Below are positions 5,738 to 8,604 of a stretch of DNA of 8,604 nt, in pieces (position 1 is the stretch's first letter; every line of letters begins with the position of its first letter). Origin of the DNA: Methylococcaceae bacterium. Lineage in GTDB: Bacteria > Pseudomonadota > Gammaproteobacteria > Methylococcales > Methylomonadaceae. The notes under the pieces are model-generated. The model was not told the origin of the DNA, searched no databases, and saw only the letters and a program-made list of their open reading frames with translations. The position numbers and the translations under genes were made by a program. The DNA lies in NCBI GenBank assembly GCA_003155565.1, contig PMDM01000262.1, positions 367 to 8,970 of the forward strand, written 5' to 3'.

Positions 5738-5961
5738 AAATAACGGATGAACATGGGTTCACAAGGATTCCCAACGTACAGGTTGCCATCGCATGATTAG
5801 AAAATTCTAGCCATGAAAGTTTATATTGCTATAGGGGTTGAGAGGGTACAAAATGTCTTATCCTAGATGATAAATAGTGAGCTGCATCTAGACTTAAATT
5901 TTAATAAGACCAAGACAAATCGGTGGCAGGTGAGCTGTCACTCACACTAAGGAGGCCGCCT
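5738..5961. other. Upstream region of the exported-protein gene
   Basis: AT-rich with no gene. An inverted repeat, CTAGATG at 5863-5869 and CATCTAG at 5885-5891 (7 bp perfect, 15-base spacer), lies about 70 bases before the next start. It could be an operator or a leader hairpin. TTGAGA (5838-5843) and TATCCT (5859-5864) are promoter-like but only 15 bases apart, so no promoter is called. Confidence 0.35.
5949..5955 (+). promoter_or_regulatory. Strong ribosome binding site
   Basis: AAGGAGG, six bases before ATG 5962, is a near-perfect Shine-Dalgarno sequence. It decides the start of the following gene against an in-frame GTG at 5923 that has no such site. Confidence 0.85.
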
Positions 5962-7017
5962 ATGAATCACCGTTGTAGTATGTCTGGCTTGAACCGATTA
6001 CTCCATCTAGCAATTGTATTCATTGTACTTATCTATGCAAGCTTACTCCATGCCCAGCAGCCTCCACCGCCTGCGGTATCAAATGACACCCAGCTTAAAC
6101 CGTCCGATCCACTCACACCCCTGAATGCGGCCTTCCGCACGGCGTATGCGGACTTGCGGAACCAAGTCTTAGCCAAAAGCAGCCCAGTCATCATTCAAAT
6201 CGGTGATAGGATAGTGCTATTAAAAAATGGTGTCCGCACGGAGGCCTCTGCGCTGAGCTACCGCTACCACGAACTCAAGGCAGTGGCTCACCATCCCTTG
6301 GCACTTTACGTGATGCTGGTCTCCGGAGCCGACGCGAAACTGGACGATGGCCAACTCAATAAGCTGCGCGAGTACCGGGCATTGGTTGTTCAGGTGCGCT
6401 CTTCTATAGATGGACGTAACTTCGGCCCGGAGCAGCGAGAGCGTCAGTTACGGCTGATCGACCGATCGCTTGCTTTCATAGACACCACATGGCTCACAGG
6501 GATGGTTTCGAAGGCTGCCTTGCGCCAGTTCACGCTGAGCCAAAGTGAAGACATACTGGCTAATGCCTACGAGGCAGCTGAGGACCAAATTAATACCATG
6601 CATAAGCAGGTGCGGTCGTGGCTTGCAAATATGACTGCTGAAGAACGAAAGGGATTGCGCGTGGTGGTTGGTGCTTCCCACATGCCGCGTGTCGGGAATA
6701 TTTCTATGCAGTATTTCTCGGTGGCGCTGGGTGAGCCCTACGAGGGTCGCTACGAAGAGGAAGAAGAGAGAAACAGCGACTTTCGTCTGGTCTACGGCGA
6801 GTCTATGTTCGAGGATGAAGCCGCCCTGCGGGTACTAGCGACACACCTGGTTGATACAGATATCGGCGTTTATTTCTTCAATGACGCTCAGCGTATGCAT
6901 CGTGACCTGCTGTCTGATGCCGCTGAAGAGATCATCCGAAAAAAACTCGGCAAAACACCTGTGACGACCCCTAGCAATCGTGTGCCTATTTCTTCGCAAT
7001 TTTGTGCTCCGAAATGA
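5962..7017 (+). CDS. Exported protein of unknown function, 351 residues
   Basis: The start at ATG 5962 is fixed by AAGGAGG and gives a good signal peptide. A basic N-terminus (MNHRCSMSGLNR) is followed by a hydrophobic core (LLHLAIVFIVLIYASLL) and a probable signal peptidase I site, LHA-QQ, at residue 31. Cys5 precedes the hydrophobic core and is not a lipobox. A proline run (QQPPPP) follows, then a mostly alpha-helical, charged domain with no repeats. Distinctive stretches are IIQIGDRIVLLKNGVR, SYRYHELKAVAHHPLALYVML, VVVGASHMPRVGNISMQYF, an acidic run YEEEEER, and DTDIGVYFFNDAQRMHRDLL near the C-terminus. No enzyme motif was recognised and no function is claimed; a periplasmic location is inferred. 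The gene is visibly more GC-rich than the AT-rich spacers on both sides. It has no close operon partner; the next gene on the same strand is 500 bases away. Confidence 0.8.
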   Translation: MNHRCSMSGLNRLLHLAIVFIVLIYASLLHAQQPPPPAVSNDTQLKPSDPLTPLNAAFRTAYADLRNQVLAKSSPVIIQIGDRIVLLKNGVRTEASALSYRYHELKAVAHHPLALYVMLVSGADAKLDDGQLNKLREYRALVVQVRSSIDGRNFGPEQRERQLRLIDRSLAFIDTTWLTGMVSKAALRQFTLSQSEDILANAYEAAEDQINTMHKQVRSWLANMTAEERKGLRVVVGASHMPRVGNISMQYFSVALGEPYEGRYEEEEERNSDFRLVYGESMFEDEAALRVLATHLVDTDIGVYFFNDAQRMHRDLLSDAAEEIIRKKLGKTPVTTPSNRVPISSQFCAPK

Positions 7018-7517
7018 AAGGCTGGTTCATCTTTTAGCATTAAACTCTTGAGTGTCTAATAATCGGTGGGGTCAGTTTTGATTGATTTTGTAAAATTCAT
7101 GACCGGCAGTAATCGGTCATAAGAACTGACCTTAGAGTCGATAGTCACAAGGGAAATAATTGCATCGTAGTGAGCCGGGTAAGGCATGTGAAAAACTTAA
7201 TTCTGAATGACCGGTTTCAGGAAATTCTAAGTATGACACTGATCGTCGGTTCAGGGTCGGTTTATCACCTTCGTTAAGAAACAAAAAATAGGCTTGTCGA
7301 ATGTCTGGTAAGGAGCAGCCAAATAATCTGCCAGTTCAAAGTAAATTGATACACTGAACAAATTGTCATCACCCGTTAACCTAAATATGATAAACGTAGC
7401 CTGATGTCTTTCATCATTAACGTTGGATAGGTGGCATTCCCTAAGAAACCCCAAATATCGACTTTTACTTATCCTCCTAAACTCGAGTAAAATCAGTTTA
7501 AAGAAGGGAGTTTCTTT
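7018..7517. other. 500-base interval without a convincing gene
   Basis: The interval holds a composite hairpin at 7070-7131 and, near its end, the promoter region of the following gene. TAAAAT at 7488-7493 with TTTACT 18 bases upstream is a weak sigma-70 match. A 67-codon minus-strand frame (7454-7251) starting at TTG has no ribosome binding site and no family, and is not annotated. Otherwise nothing was recognised. Confidence 0.5.
7070..7131. repeat. Composite nested hairpin
   Basis: The outer arms GGTCAGTT 7070-7077 and AACTGACC 7124-7131 are perfectly complementary. Inside them lies a second perfect stem, ATGACCG 7099-7105 with CGGTCAT 7114-7120, around an eight-base loop. It begins 53 bases after the stop of the exported-protein gene. 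No T run follows 7131, so a classical terminator is unlikely. A small repeat element or a miniature inverted-repeat remnant is possible. Confidence 0.55.
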
Positions 7518-8066
7518 ATGCCAGAATTGTTGATACCTATTTTTGTTTTCTACCTTATTTATCTTTATTACACCATGAAAAATCCAACAACCCCCACCGA
7601 AAAGCCAGTGCCTAAATCTAAAACTGAACAGCCCATTGCAGCTGTTGCGTCAGAAGTTAAGCCTAAAAAGGCTAGTCCAACCCAAATGAGCCCCAATAAA
7701 CCGAAAGCCGTAACCCCAAAGCCTGTGCCTAAAGCCAAAACTGAACAGCCTGTTGCCGTTGCTGCCACAGAAACAAAGGCCATAAAATCAAGCCAGACCC
7801 CGAAATCCCCAAAAAAAGCACAAGTTGTAGCTTCCAATCAAGTTGAGGAGACCCCAGAAATGACCCTGCCTGAGCGCGTCGGTTTGACCGCAGGCAGCAT
7901 ATGGCATTACTTGTCGGAAAATGGTTCTACTTCAGTTGCTAAATTGGTTCGGGAAATTCCGGAAGAAGAAAAGGTTATCCAACGCAGCATCGGCTGGTTA
8001 GCCCAGGAAGGTAAAATAACGCTCGACACTATTGACAGGGTTGAGACTATTGGCTTGATAGGTTAA
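7518..8066 (+). CDS. Membrane-anchored protein with a Lys/Pro repeat linker and C-terminal winged helix (DUF2582-like)
   Basis: A 182-residue protein with ATG 7518 preceded by GGGAG seven bases upstream. Residues 1-18 (ELLIPIFVFYLIYLYY) form one membrane helix. Residues 29-106 form a low-complexity, Lys/Pro/Ala-rich linker built of two 39-residue copies, beginning KPVPKSKTEQPI and KPVPKAKTEQPV. Residues 117-182 match the winged-helix family DUF2582: ERVGLTAGSIWHYLSENGSTSVAKLV, then SIGWLAQEGKI. Members of that family are usually small stand-alone domains of unknown role with a DNA-binding-type fold. Fusion to a membrane helix through a long basic linker resembles histone-like tails and could tether DNA or RNA to the inner membrane; this is inference. 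The wing ends in TLDTIDRVETIGLIG. The gene is intact and appears monocistronic. Confidence 0.75.
   Translation: MPELLIPIFVFYLIYLYYTMKNPTTPTEKPVPKSKTEQPIAAVASEVKPKKASPTQMSPNKPKAVTPKPVPKAKTEQPVAVAATETKAIKSSQTPKSPKKAQVVASNQVEETPEMTLPERVGLTAGSIWHYLSENGSTSVAKLVREIPEEEKVIQRSIGWLAQEGKITLDTIDRVETIGLIG
7602..7835 (+). repeat. Two-copy 117-bp in-gene tandem repeat
   Basis: Copy one is 7602-7718 and copy two is 7719-7835, each encoding 39 residues of the linker. The first 12 codons are nearly identical in protein (KPVPK-S/A-KTEQP-I/V). Divergence increases towards the end of each unit, so the duplication is old or the tail is under little constraint. Its length keeps the downstream winged helix in frame. 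Confidence 0.7.
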
Positions 8067-8175
8067 CCGTTAGACCGAGTGAGTCAAATATTACTGTTCG
8101 GTTTAAGCGTGTTGACTTTGTCATCCCCATTTCACAATATAGCCCTCATGTATTGTTTAGCTGGGAAGCGCTGCA

Positions 8176-8604
8176 ATGGCTACAATTCGGCAGGATAATG
8201 ACACTAAGGTATTCCTGGTCACCGGCGCGACCGGTGCGATAGGCAAGGCCATAGCCCAGCGACTCGCTGATATTGAAGGGTCCGAAGTGGTGTTGGTGTG
8301 CCGCGACCAACTCAAAGCCGAAAAAGCCGTCAACGAAATTCAACAATCCCAGGGTACACTTTGAACTCGCCGATTTGGGCCGCCATCAAGACATCAGTGA
8401 ATTGGCCGGGCGCTGGACAGGACCATTGCACGCCTTGGTCAACAACGCCGCCTGCACGCCCCGCAACCGGCAGGAAACCCCAGAGGGCATCGAAATGCAA
8501 TTTGCCACGAACATCCTGGGTTATTTTTGGATGACCGACGAATTCACCGAGATATTAAAGGCCTCCGCGCCCGCCCGGGTCGTCAATGTCGCCAGCTACT
8601 GGGC
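8176..8604 (+). pseudogene. Short-chain dehydrogenase/reductase, frameshifted and cut by the window edge
   Basis: ATG 8176 with GGGAAG seven bases upstream. The N-terminus KVFLVTGATGAIGKAIAQRLA is the nucleotide-binding motif of short-chain dehydrogenases (Rossmann fold, NAD(P)H). The third motif glycine is Ala (TGATGAIG). The frame ends at TGA 8362-8364 after EIQQSQGTL. Family sequence continues one base over: NNPRVHFELADLGRHQDISELAGRWTGPLHALVNNAACTPRNRQETPEGIEMQFATNILGYFW. It includes NNAA (usually NNAG), the NILG Asn and VVNVASYW near the edge. The shift lies at about 8336-8352 and needs one extra or two missing bases. The NVASYW stretch resembles retinol-dehydrogenase-like members, in which the YxxxK site follows; that site is outside the window. 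Substrate unknown. It could be a real pseudogene or a sequencing error, since both halves look otherwise well conserved. Confidence 0.8.

Noticed and set aside
5812..5865. 17-codon frame starting MKVYIAIGVERV
   Set aside because: Too short, no ribosome binding site and no support; it may be chance.
7251..7454. 67-codon minus-strand frame ending FCFLTKVINRP
   Set aside because: It starts at TTG without a ribosome binding site, the frame stays open into the promoter and start of the next gene on the other strand, and no family is recognised.

Overview
The window looks like chromosome from a mid-GC proteobacterium, probably a gammaproteobacterium. That rests on family resemblance: a HugZ/PNPOx-like start, an aldehyde dehydrogenase, a bacterial P450, a YdjM-type membrane hydrolase, an IS1111-type element, and a DUF2582-like winged helix. 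A methylotroph of the Methylococcales is only a guess. No tRNA, rRNA or CRISPR array was seen.

Left part (1-3269), all minus strand: the start of an FMN-binding split-barrel protein cut by the window edge; an apparently intact aldehyde dehydrogenase; and a cytochrome P450 pseudogene. The P450 has one N-terminal frameshift and an internal deletion that removed the J/K-helix region with most or all of the ExxR motif. P450 and aldehyde dehydrogenase could once have belonged to one oxidation route, but the P450 cannot now make a complete enzyme.

Middle (3270-5203): a YdjM/DUF457-like membrane protein gene runs divergently from the P450 and stops making family sense after about 67 codons, at 3560. 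A roughly 200-base block dense in perfect or near-perfect hairpins follows, then an IS1111-group (IS110 family) element at about 3770-5084. Its subterminal inverted repeats are recognisable. Its transposase gene is broken by a frameshift and probably by an in-frame deletion. Its 3' non-coding region is where the guide (seeker/bridge) RNA of this group is expected. Sequence on both sides of the element forms an imperfect palindrome, so the IS appears to sit inside a structured repeat. The transposase Shine-Dalgarno lies in one arm of a hairpin whose other arm overlaps the left terminal repeat.

Right part (5204-8604): a small unknown minus-strand gene with a 9-bp dyad upstream; a doubtful 94-codon frame; an exported protein of unknown function with a strong ribosome binding site; 500 bases without a convincing gene but with a composite hairpin; a membrane-anchored protein with a two-copy 39-residue repeat and a C-terminal winged helix; and the start of a short-chain dehydrogenase that is frameshifted and runs off the window.

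The general theme is decay. Four genes carry indels or truncations within 8.6 kb. Some could be sequencing errors, but the P450 deletion, the hydrolase truncation and the transposase deletion cannot be single-base errors. No complete new multi-gene system is evident. The best leads are the structured block, the IS guide-RNA region and its target palindrome, and the unknown exported protein.
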